Shown one piece after another: positions 1 through 10,103 of a stretch of DNA of 64,000 nt; positions within the stretch are counted from its first letter, which is position 1, and each line of letters opens with the position of its first letter. Under the pieces are notes generated by a model. The model worked only from the letters and a program-made list of their open reading frames with translations. It searched no databases and had not been told where the DNA came from. The position numbers and the translations under genes were made by a program. Source of the stretch: Propionibacteriaceae bacterium (GTDB lineage Bacteria; Actinomycetota; Actinomycetes; Propionibacteriales; Propionibacteriaceae); the NCBI GenBank assembly GCA_031267645.1, contig JAIRYW010000013.1, positions 16,317-80,316 on the forward strand, read 5' to 3'.

Positions 1-3000
1 TCGTCCACGATCGAGTTGACCTTGATCCGGACCCGTCCGCCGGACCCGCCCCGGGCCAGCAGGATCTCGCGCTCGATCATGTCGATCAGACCGGCCCGGA
101 TGCCGTGGGGCGACACCAGCAGGCGGCGGTAGTTGGTCTCGGCGGTCATGCCGGAGAGATGGTTGAACAGCCGGGCGACGTCGTCGGTGATGATCGGGTT
201 GGCGGTCAACAGACCCATGTCCTCGTACAACCGGGCCGTCTTGGGATTGTAGTTGCCGGTGCCGATGTGGCAGTAGCGGCGCAAGACGTCGCCCTCGTCC
301 CGGATGACCAGGGACAGTTTGCAGTGGGTCTTCAGCCCGACCAGTCCGTAGACGACGTGGACGCCGGCTTTCTCCAACTTACGGGCCCAAGCGATGTTGG
401 CTTTCTCGTCGAAGCGGGCCTTGATCTCGACCAAGGCCAAGACCTGCTTGCCGGCTCGGGCGGCCTCGATCAGGGCGTCCACGATGGGCGAGTCGCCCGA
501 GGTGCGGTACAGAGTCTGCTTGATGGCCAGCACCTGGGGGTCGGCGGCGGCCTGTTCGACGAAACGCTGGACCGAGGTGGCGAAGGAATCGTAGGGGTGT
601 TGCAACAAGACGTCGCGCTTCTTCAGGGCGCTGAACAGGTCGGCCGGACGGGCCGTCTCGACCTCGGCCAGCTGGGGGTTGGTCTTGGGCAGGAAGCCGG
701 GGTACTTGAGGTCCTCGCGGTCCACGTCGGCGATGGCGAAGAGGCCGGACAGGTCGAGCAAGCCGCGCACGAAGAAGATCTCCTGGGGCGTGACGTCGAG
801 GGCCTGGGCCAACTGGTCGAGCAGCTCCGGGCTGATGTCTTGTTCGACTTCGAGCCGAACCGGGGTGCGGCCGACCTTCTGCAGCAGTTCCTTCTCCAAA
901 GCGAAGAGGATGTTCTCGGCGTCGTCCTCCTCGACCTCGACCTCCTCGTTGCGGGTCACGCGGAAGGCGGAGGCGCGCACCACTTCGAGACCGACGAAGA
1001 CGGAGTCGAGGTGGCTGGCGATGACCTCCTCCAGCGGCACGAAGCGGTCGTCGCCCAGTTTGAGGAAGCGGGGCAGGATGTCCGGCACCTTGACCCGGGC
1101 GAAGCCCCTGGCCCCGGTCTCGGGGTGACGCAATTGGACGGCCAGGTTGAGGGGCCGGCCGGAGATGTAGGGGAAGGGGTGCGAGGGGTCGACCGCCAGC
1201 GGGGTCAGGATGGGGAAGATACGGTCGGCGAAGAGCTGGTCCATCCGGGCTTGCTCCGACTTCAGCAACTCGTCCCAGTGCAGGATGTGGATGCCGGCCT
1301 CGGCCAGCTCCGGGCGGATGACCTCGGCGAAGACCTTGGCTTGGCGGGCCACCAGGTCGCGGGTGGTCGACATGATGGATTCGTGCAGTTCCCGGGGCAA
1401 CAGCCCGGAGGTGCCGGGCTGGGCCATGCCGGCGGCGATGCGGCGCTTCAAACCAGCCACCCGGACCATGAAGAACTCGTCCAAGTTGGAGGAGAAGATG
1501 GCCAGGAATTTAGCCCGCTCCAGGAGCGGGACCCGCAAACTGTCCTGGGCCAGGTCGAGCACCCGACGGTTGAAGGCCAGCCAGCTCAGTTCGCGGTCGG
1601 AGTAACGGCTCTCGGGCCGCTTCAGGTCGCCCAGCCGGCCGGTCGGCTCCTCGTCGTAGTCCTCGGCCGAACGGTCGGGGGAATCGGCCGAAGCCGGGGC
1701 GACCTCGATCAAGTCGGCCACCGCCAGCGCGGTCCCATCAGGGCTGAGCGCGGCCTCCGGCGGCTGGTCGAGCGCGGGTTCGGCGGCGCCGGGCTGATCG
1801 ATGACGGCGGAGGGATGGTCCGGCTCAGAGTCGGTGGATTCGGGTCGATCGTCCTCCGGGCCGACGGTCTGGTCCACGACGGACTGGTCCAAAGCCGGTT
1901 CCACTAGGTCAGACTCCGTCGAAGCCAGTTCCACCAGGTCAGACTCCGTCGCAGCCGGTTCCACCAGGTCAGACTCCGTCGAAGCCGGTTCCATCAGGTC
2001 GGATTCAGTCGAAGCCGGTTCCGAGTCGGACTCGGTCGGGGCTAGTCCCTGGTCGGCGGGCTGGACCGAATCCAGCTCCGGCCCGGCGGCGCCATCGGTC
2101 AAGGCCGACCCAGCGGCCGACTCTGAGACCAGTTCCAGGGCGACGTCCTGAGCCGAGTCCGACCCTGGCTCGGCGGAGTCCTGGGCCACGTCGGACCCCG
2201 ACTCGGCGTCTTGGGCCGCGTCCGACCCCGCTTCGGTCGGCGGCGGCTGAACCGGCTCGTCCACTGCGGGGACGGCATCGGTGAGAACGACTTCGCCGGG
2301 TACGGCATCGGTGAGAACGGCATCGTTAGGAACGACTTCGGCGGGGACGTCCAGCGGGACGGACCGAGTCGAGGCTTCGGCGGTCGGAACCGCCTCTACC
2401 ACCGCGCCGTCGAACGGCCCGGTCTCGACCGGTCCGGTCTCAGCACCGACTGCGGACGACGCGGCTTCGACTGGGCCGACCAGGGACGACCCGGATCCAG
2501 GCGCGGCGTCGGACGGGGAGAGGGGGATTTCTTGGAACTGGGCCGGGGCGGGCGGCCATTGTCTGATCAGAGGTTCGACCAGGTCGGTCGGCGCGGCGGC
2601 CGGACGGTCGGCCCCGGGCGGGGTGGCCTGCGACGAGCCGAGCCAGCTCGGCAGGTCGTTCACACCGGTGATGTCGGTGGTCTGGCCTTCGGCCAGGGCA
2701 CTGGCCTCGGCGATCAAGGCTCGGGCCCGCCTGGCCCGGGCCTGGCTGTTGGGATCGGACTCGCCGTAGGGCGACCAAGAGGCGATGAAATCAGCCGCCG
2801 AACCGGCGAGCGGAGCGGGGACGGCCGCCGCAGTCGGGTCGCTCACCGGACCGTCCGGCGGGATCGAGCCGTCGGACCGGCCCAGGCCAGGTCCGGTCGT
2901 GGCCAGTTGGTCCGGCGCCGGAGCGGACCCGACCGCCGAGAGCGGCGCTAGGGTCGAGGACGAGAACGGATCGACCACCGACGACGACGGGTGAGCCGGA

Positions 3001-4649
3001 GACGGGAACGGATCGACCGGCGCGGACGACTCGACCAGTGGGTATGAGGACGGATCGACCGACTCCGGCAAGGCGCGAGCCGGGAACGGACCATCCACCA
3101 CCGCCGATTCGGGAGCCGAGACAGCGGCCGGATCGACCAGCCCAGGCGACGTGGGAACCGCGACGACGGCCGGATCAGTCAGCCCAGACGCCGCGGGAGC
3201 CGAGACAGAGATCGGATCAGTCGACTCGGACAGCGCGGACTCCGAGACAGCGGCCGGATCAGTCAGCCCGGACGACCCGGGAGCCGAGACAGCGGCCGGA
3301 TCAGTCAGCCCAGGCGTCACGGGAGCCGAGACAGCGGCTGGATCAGTCAGCCCAGGCGTCACGGGAGCCGAGACAGAGATCGGATCAGTCAGCCCGGACG
3401 ACGCAGGATCCGAGACCGCGGCCGGATCGACCAGCCCGGGCGCCGCGGGCTCCGGGACGGCGGCCGGATCGACCAGCGCAGACGGTACGAGCGGCGGGGC
3501 CGGGAACGAACCATCCACCGCCGGCAAGGCGCGAGCCGGAGACAGGGCCGGATCGACCAGCGAAGAGGTCGCGAACGGCGGAGTCGAGAACGGACCATCC
3601 AACGCCGCGGGAGTCGGGACAGCGGCCGGATCAGTCAGCCCGGACGACGCAGGAACCGAGACAGCGGCCGGATCGACCAGCGAAGAGGCCGCGAACGGCG
3701 GAGCCGGGAACGGACCATCCAACGCCGCGGGAGTCGGGACAGCGGTCAGATCAGACAGTGCGAGTGACTTGAAGGCCGGAGGCGGGGACGGATCGACCAG
3801 CGCGGGCGGCCCGAGGGCCGGGACGGAGAAGTCCGCCGTCGGCGGCGCTGGCCCAAGGTCCGGGCCCGGAGCGGTTTCGACCGGGCCGTCCTCAGTCGGC
3901 CAGAACAGGGCCGAGCGGGGCACAGTGGCGCCGAGGTCGACGTCGGCCAGCGCGCCCGGCTCGGACTCGATCGGATCGAACAGAGCGCGTTGGGGGGGGT
4001 CGGACGGGCTGACGGGAGAGAACGGGCTGTCCAGGGCGGTCGGAACGGCGGGGGCGGACAGCCCCAGCCAGGACGATTCGCCGGCCGACAGCGGCTGATC
4101 GGCCGAGGCGGCGGACTGGGCGGAAGCGGGGTCGCCCAACAGATGGTCCAGAGCGGGGAAACGTTCGGTCGGCCCGGGGAGCGGCGGCGGGCTGGCGGTC
4201 GGTCCGATCAGGCGGTCGAGGGCGGGGAAGCCGGCCGGGTCGGCGGCGACGGCGGGCGGCTCTATCCAAGCCCGTTGGCCGACCGTCGTCGGATCGTCAT
4301 CCGCCAGATCGGGATCGGCCAGGTCGGGATCGGCCGAGTCGGCCGAGGCGGGCCAACCACGCAGCGGCCTGACGTCCACCGGGTCGAGGGCGGCGCCGAA
4401 GGAGGAGCCAGGCGACTGGTCGGAGTCGCTCGGTTTGGAGTCGAGATCGAGCGGCGTCCAAGGGCGCTCGAGGGGCCGTCGTTCGTTGCGCAGCCCGAAT
4501 TCGGCGGCCGGATCGTCCAAGAAATCGAAGGGCAGGGCCCGGCGAGGCGGCGGAGGGGTGGCGGTGAAATCGAAATCCGGATCGGCTTCGCTGAACTCGA
4601 TCACGACTTCGGGCAGCTCAGAATAATCAGGTTGGCCCGGGTGGCTCAT
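1..4649 (-). CDS. ppk: Polyphosphate kinase 1 with a giant repetitive N-terminal extension (3' end outside window)
   Basis: PPK1 reversibly transfers the ATP gamma-phosphate onto polyphosphate. The frame is open for 1,549 codons from ATG 4649 to the left edge. The catalytic core begins near residue 1010 ([11 protein letters not shown]) and includes both catalytic histidines, H1442 in KTHCKLS and H1461 in RYCHIGTGN, spaced 19 apart as in E. coli PPK (H435/H454). About 130-150 C-terminal residues lie outside the window. Residues 1 to about 1010 are Pro/Ala/Ser/Asp/Val-rich, nearly Lys-free, and full of repeats; no domain is recognised there. The start is well supported: ATG overlaps the mshD stop (ATGA) and follows a strong GGAGGGG ribosome site. 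A shorter product from the in-frame ATG at 1994 is possible but has less support. Typical PPK1 is about 700 residues; this one would be about 1,700. Confidence 0.9.
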   Translation of the reverse strand, partial: MSHPGQPDYSELPEVVIEFSEADPDFDFTATPPPPRRALPFDFLDDPAAEFGLRNERRPLERPWTPLDLDSKPSDSDQSPGSSFGAALDPVDVRPLRGWPASADSADPDLADPDLADDDPTTVGQRAWIEPPAVAADPAGFPALDRLIGPTASPPPLPGPTERFPALDHLLGDPASAQSAASADQPLSAGESSWLGLSAPAVPTALDSPFSPVSPSDPPQRALFDPIESEPGALADVDLGATVPRSALFWPTEDGPVETAPGPDLGPAPPTADFSVPALGPPALVDPSPPPAFKSLALSDLTAVPTPAALDGPFPAPPFAASSLVDPAAVSVPASSGLTDPAAVPTPAALDGPFSTPPFATSSLVDPALSPARALPAVDGSFPAPPLVPSALVDPAAVPEPAAPGLVDPAAVSDPASSGLTDPISVSAPVTPGLTDPAAVSAPVTPGLTDPAAVSAPGSSGLTDPAAVSESALSESTDPISVSAPAASGLTDPAVVAVPTSPGLVDPAAVSAPESAVVDGPFPARALPESVDPSSYPLVESSAPVDPFPSPAHPSSSVVDPFSSSTLAPLSAVGSAPAPDQLATTGPGLGRSDGSIPPDGPVSDPTAAAVPAPLAGSAADFIASWSPYGESDPNSQARARRARALIAEASALAEGQTTDITGVNDLPSWLGSSQATPPGADRPAAAPTDLVEPLIRQWPPAPAQFQEIPLSPSDAAPGSGSSLVGPVEAASSAVGAETGPVETGPFDGAVVEAVPTAEASTRSVPLDVPAEVVPNDAVLTDAVPGEVVLTDAVPAVDEPVQPPPTEAGSDAAQDAESGSDVAQDSAEPGSDSAQDVALELVSESAAGSALTDGAAGPELDSVQPADQGLAPTESDSEPASTESDLMEPASTESDLVEPAATESDLVELASTESDLVEPALDQSVVDQTVGPEDDRPESTDSEPDHPSAVIDQPGAAEPALDQPPEAALSPDGTALAVADLIEVAPASADSPDRSAEDYDEEPTGRLGDLKRPESRYSDRELSWLAFNRRVLDLAQDSLRVPLLERAKFLAIFSSNLDEFFMVRVAGLKRRIAAGMAQPGTSGLLPRELHESIMSTTRDLVARQAKVFAEVIRPELAEAGIHILHWDELLKSEQARMDQLFADRIFPILTPLAVDPSHPFPYISGRPLNLAVQLRHPETGARGFARVKVPDILPRFLKLGDDRFVPLEEVIASHLDSVFVGLEVVRASAFRVTRNEEVEVEEDDAENILFALEKELLQKVGRTPVRLEVEQDISPELLDQLAQALDVTPQEIFFVRGLLDLSGLFAIADVDREDLKYPGFLPKTNPQLAEVETARPADLFSALKKRDVLLQHPYDSFATSVQRFVEQAAADPQVLAIKQTLYRTSGDSPIVDALIEAARAGKQVLALVEIKARFDEKANIAWARKLEKAGVHVVYGLVGLKTHCKLSLVIRDEGDVLRRYCHIGTGNYNPKTARLYEDMGLLTANPIITDDVARLFNHLSGMTAETNYRRLLVSPHGIRAGLIDMIEREILLARGGSGGRVRIKVNSIVD
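1900..4300 (-). repeat. Repeat-rich coding segment of the ppk extension
   Basis: Several repeat families follow one another in the ppk frame. At about 3040-3780 the protein has 14-residue units of the type [14 protein letters not shown] (42 bp each), perfect or nearly so at 3264-3420. At about 2145-2345 there are short [12 protein letters not shown] and VLTDAVP-like units. At about 1905-2035 a roughly 10-residue [10 protein letters not shown] unit occurs four to five times. All keep the reading frame, so copy number could vary without breaking ppk. Confidence 0.8.
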
Positions 4650-5536
4650 GTCCCCTCCTCTCCCCCGGCAGCGTACCTAATGTCACGCGAGCCGACACAA
4701 AAGCCCGAGCTTTCATAGAGGTGGACAACTCTACTATTTTCACCCTCGACGTAGAGGATGACACGGCCGACCCCTCGCCGAGCCAGGTGGGCCAAGCCGG
4801 CTTGGAGCAAGGCCCGTCCCAGACCTTGGCCGGCCCGGTCCGGGTCGACCGCCAAGACGTAGACCTCGCCGGTGTCGGCGTCGTGGCGCTTGGTCCAATG
4901 GAAACCGGCTAGACGCCCGTCGCTGCCCCAGGCCATCAGCAGATCGGCCGGATCGAACCAATCGGCCGCCCGGCGGGCCTCGAAATCGGACTCCGTCCAA
5001 CGGCCTTGTTCGGGGTGGTGGCTGAAGGCCCGGGCGTTGAGGGCCAACAGCGCGCTCTGGTCGCCCGGCTGGAACGCTCTGAGCCGGCAGTCCAGCGGCA
5101 ACCGCTCGGCCGCCGCCGGGAGACCGTCCAGTCGGCGCGTCATACAGAGCAACTGACGGACCGGGCGCAACCCGTGGCGGGCGGCCAAGGCCCGGGCGGC
5201 CGCCAGGTCGCCGAAGGACCAGAACTGGGCCGCCGGATCGATTCGACGGGCGGCCTCGACCAGCCGTGAGCCCAAGCCCTGGCGTCGCCAATCAGGAGCG
5301 ACCACCAATTGGACCGCGTGGTCAAACTCCAGTTGGGCGTACCCGGCCAGTCGGTCGGACCGCCACAGAACCAGGTGGGCGACCGCCTGAGCCTGGGCGG
5401 CCAAGGCCAGGCTGGCTTGATCGTTCAAGGGCGCCACCCGGTCGACCGCCCGGGCCGCCGCCGCCAGAGCCTCGACCTGGCGCGACAGCGCCGGATCGAC
5501 CGTGGTCAGTCGATCGAGCCTGCAGGCGCTTGACAC
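4646..5536 (-). CDS. mshD: Mycothiol synthase (tandem GNAT acetyltransferase)
   Basis: MshD acetylates the cysteinyl amine of Cys-GlcN-Ins, the last step of mycothiol synthesis in actinobacteria. The 296-residue length and two GNAT domains fit the family. The N-terminal domain carries [13 protein letters not shown]. The C-terminal domain carries the acetyl-CoA loop [12 protein letters not shown] and ends with [18 protein letters not shown], a typical MshD signature. The GTG start at 5536 is seven bases after a TAGGCT -10 box, so the mRNA is probably leaderless. The stop overlaps the ppk ATG by four bases, making an mshD-ppk operon. Confidence 0.88.
   Translation of the reverse strand: MSSACRLDRLTTVDPALSRQVEALAAAARAVDRVAPLNDQASLALAAQAQAVAHLVLWRSDRLAGYAQLEFDHAVQLVVAPDWRRQGLGSRLVEAARRIDPAAQFWSFGDLAAARALAARHGLRPVRQLLCMTRRLDGLPAAAERLPLDCRLRAFQPGDQSALLALNARAFSHHPEQGRWTESDFEARRAADWFDPADLLMAWGSDGRLAGFHWTKRHDADTGEVYVLAVDPDRAGQGLGRALLQAGLAHLARRGVGRVILYVEGENSRVVHLYESSGFCVGSRDIRYAAGGEEGT
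4650..4660 (-). promoter_or_regulatory. Ribosome binding site setting the ppk start
   Basis: Read on the minus strand, GGAGGGG (4652-4658) sits three bases before ATG 4649, inside the last codons of mshD. With the ATGA overlap it argues that translation of the long ppk form begins here and is coupled to mshD. Confidence 0.7.
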
Positions 5537-5543
5537 GACGACC

Positions 5544-5549
5544 AGCCTA
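5544..5549 (-). promoter_or_regulatory. -10 box of the mshD-ppk leaderless promoter
   Basis: TAGGCT on the minus strand lies seven bases before the mshD GTG. The same hexamer at six bases precedes dtd, the alkA upstream reading frame and the CatB-type gene. Confidence 0.55.
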
Positions 5550-5870
5550 ATGCGCCGACCCCCGGGAATAGCTGAGCGGTGCGGTGCCGGCGGCGGCGCA
5601 TCTTGGGCTGGCTTTGGCGACTGGCGTCGAGCGCGCTACGCTCTGGGGCGTGATCGGATCGGACTGTCTCGGAACCACGCCTCGGCGTCGGCCCGCTCAG
5701 TCGAGCCGTCGAATGCCCCGAATGCGCTGAGGCCGCTAGTCGAACTCGCCGCCGGGGCTGTCCCCAACCGCCCAGACCGTCGAGGACCGCTCCCACCGTG
5801 GACCGCTAGCCGCCATCTTCCGACGTCCTGCTTCGTCTTTCGGCGATTCGACCCAACCTGTAGGAATGAC
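5550..5870 (+). other. Noncoding gap with metN promoter and long leader
   Basis: No gene is supported here. A candidate promoter, TTGGCG at 5614-5619, 17-bp spacer, TACGCT at 5637-5642, would start transcription near 5649 and leave a leader of about 220 nt before metN. I looked for SAM-I, SAM-II and SAM-IV core sequences and saw none; a diverged element cannot be excluded by eye. Confidence 0.5.
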
Positions 5871-6905
5871 ATGATCTCCCTGGCCGATCTGCGCAAGTCG
5901 TACCCTGCCACGGCCTCCTCGCCCGGCGTCGAAGCCTTGCGCGGAGTCAGCTTGGAAGTGGCCGAGGGCGAGATCCACGGCATCGTGGGCGAGTCCGGGG
6001 CCGGCAAATCGACCCTGGTGCGGTGCGTCAACCTGCTGGAACGACCGAGCTCGGGCCGAGTGGTGGTGGACGGAGTCGACCTGACCGCCTTGCCGGAGTC
6101 ACGTCTGCGCCAGGCCCGGCGCAACATCGGCATGATCTTCCAACACTTCAACCTGCTCAGCTCCCGCACTGTCCAAGGCAACGTCGAGCTGGCTTTGGAA
6201 TTGGCCGGCCTGCCCCGCCGGGCCCACCGGGGACGCAGCTTGGAGTTGTTGGAGTACGTCGGTTTGGCCGAGCGGGCCCGTTCCTTCCCCAGCCAGTTGT
6301 CGGGCGGGCAGAAGCAGCGCGTCGGCATCGCCCGCGCCCTGGCCGCCAATCCTAAGGTGTTGTTGTCAGATGAGGCCACCAGCGCCCTCGACCCGGCCAC
6401 CACGGCCGACATCTTGGGCCTGATCCGCCAACTCAACCGTCAACTCGGGCTGACCGTCTTGCTCATCACCCACCAGATGGAGGTGGTGCGCAAGGTCTGC
6501 GACTCGGTCGCCTTGATGCGGGACGGCCGGATCGAGGAGCAGGGCAGCCTGGGCGAGGTGCTGGCCCGTCCCGACTCGGCCCTGTCGGCCGGCTTGTTCG
6601 ACCTCGGCCCCCAAGTCGCCGGCGACGACCTGGCTCTGCTCGAGATCACCTTCGCCGGCGGCGACTCCAGCCAGCACGTCATCTCCCAGTTGGCCCGTCA
6701 GTTCAACCTCGACTTCTCCATCGACGCCGCCGCCATCGAGGTCATCGGCGGCGTCAACGTGGGCCGGATCCGCCTGGAGGCGCGAGCCGACGAAGTGGCC
6801 CGCAGCGGAGCCCTGCAGTGGCTGCGCGACCAAGGCCTGATCGTCCGTCTAGCCTCGCCCAAACCCGATCCGACTCCGGAGGAGGAGGACGGCCGTGGAC
6901 TTTGA
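5871..6905 (+). CDS. metN: Methionine ABC transporter ATP-binding protein
   Basis: Energises import of methionine or related compounds through MetI. The protein has 344 residues, the family's usual size. Visible motifs are Walker A GESGAGKST, signature LSGGQKQRVGIARAL, Walker B VLLSDEATSALD and the switch histidine in LLITHQMEV. The last roughly 80 residues form a NIL domain, the regulatory methionine-binding domain of MetN. ATG 5871 was chosen because it begins the conserved N-terminus and follows AGGA; the frame stays open upstream but codes nothing recognisable. It overlaps metI by 11 bases. Confidence 0.93.
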   Translation: MISLADLRKSYPATASSPGVEALRGVSLEVAEGEIHGIVGESGAGKSTLVRCVNLLERPSSGRVVVDGVDLTALPESRLRQARRNIGMIFQHFNLLSSRTVQGNVELALELAGLPRRAHRGRSLELLEYVGLAERARSFPSQLSGGQKQRVGIARALAANPKVLLSDEATSALDPATTADILGLIRQLNRQLGLTVLLITHQMEVVRKVCDSVALMRDGRIEEQGSLGEVLARPDSALSAGLFDLGPQVAGDDLALLEITFAGGDSSQHVISQLARQFNLDFSIDAAAIEVIGGVNVGRIRLEARADEVARSGALQWLRDQGLIVRLASPKPDPTPEEEDGRGL

Positions 6906-7560
6906 GACGCTCCGCCTGGCCTGGCCCACGCTGTTGGAGGCCACCGGCGACACCTTGACCATGGTCGGCCTGGCCATGCTGGTCACCATCGTGTTGGGCC
7001 TGCCCTTGGGCATCGTGGTGGCCACCACCGGCAAGGGCGGCGTCTTGCAGTGCCGCCCGCTCAACTGGCTGCTCGGCTTCATCATCAACATCGGCCGCTC
7101 GATGCCCTTCATCATCTTGATGGTGGCCTTGATCCCGCTGACCCGTTTCCTGGTCGGCGGCTCGCTCGGCGTCAAAGGCGCCGTCGTGCCGCTGTCCGCC
7201 GCCGCCATCCCCTTCTTCGCCCGCCTGGTCGAGATCGCCGTGCGCGAGGTGCCGAACGGTCTGATCGAAGCCGCCCGCTCGCTGGGCGGGGGCAGTTGGT
7301 CCGTCTGCGCCAAGGTCCTGTTGCCGGAGGCCCTGCCCGCCATCGTGCTGGGCCTGACCACCACCATCGTCTCTTTGATCAGCTACTCGGCCATGGCCGG
7401 CACCATCGGGGCCGGCGGCTTGGGTGACGTGGCCCTGCGCTACGGCTACCAGCAATACAAACTCGAATACATGTTCTCGACCCTCGTCATCATCGTCATC
7501 ATCGTCCAGATCATCCAGATGGCCGGCAGTTGGCTGGCCAACCGACTGTCCCACCGCTGA
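6895..7560 (+). CDS. metI: Methionine ABC transporter permease
   Basis: Inner-membrane channel subunit of the MetNIQ importer, 221 residues with about five hydrophobic segments. The cytoplasmic EAA-type coupling loop is visible (LIEAARSLGGG followed by KVLLPEALPAIV). The start is GTG 6895 with GGAGGAGGA just upstream inside metN. Overlap with metN and the metQ gene downstream mark a standard metNIQ operon. Confidence 0.93.
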   Translation: MDFETLRLAWPTLLEATGDTLTMVGLAMLVTIVLGLPLGIVVATTGKGGVLQCRPLNWLLGFIINIGRSMPFIILMVALIPLTRFLVGGSLGVKGAVVPLSAAAIPFFARLVEIAVREVPNGLIEAARSLGGGSWSVCAKVLLPEALPAIVLGLTTTIVSLISYSAMAGTIGAGGLGDVALRYGYQQYKLEYMFSTLVIIVIIVQIIQMAGSWLANRLSHR

Positions 7561-7670
7561 CCCGCGGCCGACCCCGGCCGGCCGTCCCTCGCCCACCGTC
7601 CATCCGCCCGACACCGCCCACCGCAGACCGACCCAGAATGAAACCCGAACGACCCAGAAAGGTCCGACCG

Positions 7671-8513
7671 ATGAAGAGAAGAACGGCCACCCGAATCCTG
7701 CTGGCGGCAGCCACCGCCCTCCTGATCGTCCCCTTGTCGGCTTGCTCCGGCGACCAGCCCGACCCGAACGACCCGACCAGCGGCGGGCCCAGCCTGACCA
7801 CGCTCAAGGTCGGCGTCACGGCCGGACCGGCCGAGCAGATTCTGACCTACGTGGCGGTCAGCCAGGCCCGGGCCGAGGGCCTGGTGATCGACGTCAAGGT
7901 CTTCACCGACTTCACCACCCCGGACAACGCCCTCAAGGAGGGCGAGTTGGACGCCAACCTTTATCAGCACAAGCCCTTCCTGGACAATTACAACACCCAG
8001 CAGAGCGGTGACCTGGTGGCTTTGGACGAGGTCTACCTGCTGCCCATCACGCTCTACTCCAAGCGTTGGGACACGCTGGCGGAGATCCCCGGCGGGGCCA
8101 CCATCTCGCTCCCCAACGATCCCTCCAACGAAGCCCGCGGCCTCCAGCTGCTGGCCAGCTTGGGCCTGATCGACATCGGGTCGGACGCCACCACCGTCAA
8201 TGACATCGTCCAGAACAAGCACGACTTCGAATTCGTCGAACTGTCGGCCGACACCGTGGTGCCGACCCTGGACGACGTCGACGCCGGCGTGGTCAACTTC
8301 AACTACGCCCTGTCCTCCGGCTTGACCGAGCAGCGTCAACCGCTGGCGGTGGAGCCTTCGGCCGACTCGCCCTATTTCGTGGTCCTGGCCACCCAGTCCG
8401 GCCGTCAGAGCGAGACCGCCATCACGACCTTGAACCGGCTTCTGACCAGCCCCCAGACGGTGGCTTGGATCGCCGAAGAGTTCAAGGGCCTCGTCCTGAC
8501 CCCGGGCGCCTGA
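7671..8513 (+). CDS. metQ: Methionine-binding lipoprotein (NlpA/MetQ family)
   Basis: Extracytoplasmic substrate-binding protein of the importer, 280 residues. The N-terminus MKRRTATRILL is followed by a hydrophobic stretch and the lipobox LSAC, so it should be cleaved and lipid-anchored. The family hallmarks KVGVTAGPAEQIL and NLYQHKPFLDNYN are present. ATG 7671 was chosen over earlier in-frame starts because it gives a proper signal peptide and has AGAAAGG upstream. The substrate may be methionine or an analogue; see the flavoenzyme downstream. Confidence 0.92.
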   Translation: MKRRTATRILLAAATALLIVPLSACSGDQPDPNDPTSGGPSLTTLKVGVTAGPAEQILTYVAVSQARAEGLVIDVKVFTDFTTPDNALKEGELDANLYQHKPFLDNYNTQQSGDLVALDEVYLLPITLYSKRWDTLAEIPGGATISLPNDPSNEARGLQLLASLGLIDIGSDATTVNDIVQNKHDFEFVELSADTVVPTLDDVDAGVVNFNYALSSGLTEQRQPLAVEPSADSPYFVVLATQSGRQSETAITTLNRLLTSPQTVAWIAEEFKGLVLTPGA

Positions 8514-8562
8514 TCCGGCGTCCCGCCCTGTCGTCGCCGACGGCCCGTCTGAAAGCAGTCCC

Positions 8563-10011
8563 ATGACCAGCACGCTCGACCAATTGCGCCGCCTCAGCCC
8601 GATTCTGGAGCCGGGCCAGGCCGGCTTCGAGGCCTATCTCAACGACCGTTCCGTCTGGACCGAGCCGGCCGCCCCGCTGGCCGTCGCCCTGCCCGAGTCG
8701 ACCGCCCAAGTGTCGGCGGTGGTGGCCTGGTGCGCCGAGCACGGCCTGCCGGTCATCCCGCGGGGGGCCGGCAGCGGGGTGTCGGGCGGGGCGACCGCCC
8801 GCGCCGGGTCGGTCGTGGTCTCAGTCGAACGGATGGACCAGATCTTGGAGATCGACCAGGCCAAGCGCCAGGTCCGGGTCCAACCAGGCCTGATCAACGC
8901 CGACTTGAGGCGGGTGGTCGAACCCATGGGTCTGTTCTATCCGCCCGACCCGGCCTCTCTGGCGGAATCCAGCATCGGCGGCAACATAGCCACCAACGCT
9001 GGCGGCCTGTTCTGTCTGAAATACGGTGTGACGAGGGATTACGTCATCTCCTTGGAGGTCGTCATCGGCACCGGCGAGGTTCTCCGCCTGCGTCGCGAGG
9101 TGTCGAAGGACGTCATGGGCTACGACCTGGCCTCGCTGGTGGTGGGCTCCGAGGGCACCCTCGGCATCGTGACCGAGGCCACCTTGCGGCTGATCCCGCT
9201 GCCATCCGACCCGGTGGCCACGGTGATGGGCCGCTTCGACGCCATGGAGCCGGTCGGGCGGGCCATCGAAGGCCTGTTCCAGGCCGGGCTCGATCCCATC
9301 GCCTTGGAGTTCGTCGACCCGATCTTCATGGACGCCGTGGCCCGCTACAACCAGACCGCGCCGACAGCGGCCCTGGACGGTCCGGCCGACCCAGACAGCT
9401 CGGTCGGTCCAGACGGTTCAGACGGTCCAGGCAGAGCCGGCGCGGTCCGTACCTCGGTCCTGATCGCCCAGATCGCCATGACCTGGCCCCTGGACGACCC
9501 GGCCAACCAGGGCCGGAAGACCGAGACGGTCTTCCGCCAAGCCGGGGCCCGGACGGTCGAGTGGAGCGCCAGCGAAGCCGAGGCCGACCGCCTGATGGCG
9601 GACCGGCGGCTCTGCTTCACCGCGCTCAGCGCCGAGGGCCCGACCGTGTCGGAGGACGTCTCGGTGCCCCGCACCGAATTGGGGCGGCTGCTGGTGGCGA
9701 TCGAGCGGGTGGCGGACCGACACGGCCTCGTCATCGGCACTATGGGCCACGCCGGCGACGGCAACCTGCATCCCTGCATTCCGATCCCACCCGGGCCGGA
9801 CGGGGACGCCCGGGCCCAAGCCGCCTTCGAGGACATCATGCGCCAGGCCATCCTGCTGGGCGGATCGGTCACCGGCGAACATGGCGTCGGGCTGCTCAAG
9901 GCCGAGGCCATGCGCCAAGCCTTGGGCCCGACTCAGATGGCGTTGCACCGGGCCATCAAGGCCGCCTTCGACCCGGCGGGAATCCTCAACCCCGGCAAGA
10001 TGCTGGCCTGA
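8563..10011 (+). CDS. FAD-linked 2-hydroxyacid dehydrogenase (GlcD/D-lactate dehydrogenase type)
   Basis: Oxidises a 2-hydroxyacid, passing electrons to FAD. The PCMH-type FAD domain spans about residues 40-215 (IPRGAGSGVSGGA, GGNIATNAGG, VVGSEGTLGIVTEATL). The C-terminal substrate-cap domain carries the metal/substrate motifs GHAGDGNLHP and TGEHGVGLLK. At 482 residues it matches the GlcD/Dld family. It lies 49 bp after metQ in the same direction, so it is probably co-transcribed with metNIQ. That placement suggests a substrate brought in by the transporter, for example a methionine hydroxy-analogue, but this is inference; glycolate or D-lactate are equally possible from sequence alone. Confidence 0.82.
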   Translation: MTSTLDQLRRLSPILEPGQAGFEAYLNDRSVWTEPAAPLAVALPESTAQVSAVVAWCAEHGLPVIPRGAGSGVSGGATARAGSVVVSVERMDQILEIDQAKRQVRVQPGLINADLRRVVEPMGLFYPPDPASLAESSIGGNIATNAGGLFCLKYGVTRDYVISLEVVIGTGEVLRLRREVSKDVMGYDLASLVVGSEGTLGIVTEATLRLIPLPSDPVATVMGRFDAMEPVGRAIEGLFQAGLDPIALEFVDPIFMDAVARYNQTAPTAALDGPADPDSSVGPDGSDGPGRAGAVRTSVLIAQIAMTWPLDDPANQGRKTETVFRQAGARTVEWSASEAEADRLMADRRLCFTALSAEGPTVSEDVSVPRTELGRLLVAIERVADRHGLVIGTMGHAGDGNLHPCIPIPPGPDGDARAQAAFEDIMRQAILLGGSVTGEHGVGLLKAEAMRQALGPTQMALHRAIKAAFDPAGILNPGKMLA

Positions 10012-10020
10012 CCAGCTAGT

Positions 10021-10064
10021 CCCGACCGTTCCCGCCGGCCGCCGCCCCGGCGGTTACGGTCGGG
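10021..10064 (+). terminator. Hairpin terminator after the metNIQ operon
   Basis: CCCGACCGT pairs perfectly with ACGGTCGGG, with an inner CCGCCG/CGGCGG stem. It starts ten bases after the flavoenzyme stop and lies between convergent genes. There is no T-run, as is common in high-GC actinobacteria. Confidence 0.55.
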
Positions 10065-10103
10065 GTCACGGCGTCCGGTCCAGTTCCGGAGCCGGGACGG
10101 GGA

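Noticed and set aside
105..1907. 600-codon plus-strand open frame
   Set aside because: Antisense shadow of the PPK1 core; the minus frame encodes both catalytic histidines and conserved PPK motifs.
2211..4718. Several long repetitive plus-strand and other-frame minus reading frames
   Set aside because: All lie opposite or out of frame with the ppk extension, which has one stop-free frame, a good start and the PPK domain at its end. High GC and repeats keep other frames open.
5502..5870. N-terminal extension of metN
   Set aside because: No homology-like sequence; ATG 5871 with AGGA starts the conserved domain and gives the normal MetN length.
5649..5870. SAM riboswitch before metN
   Set aside because: None of the conserved SAM-I, SAM-II or SAM-IV cores could be recognised.
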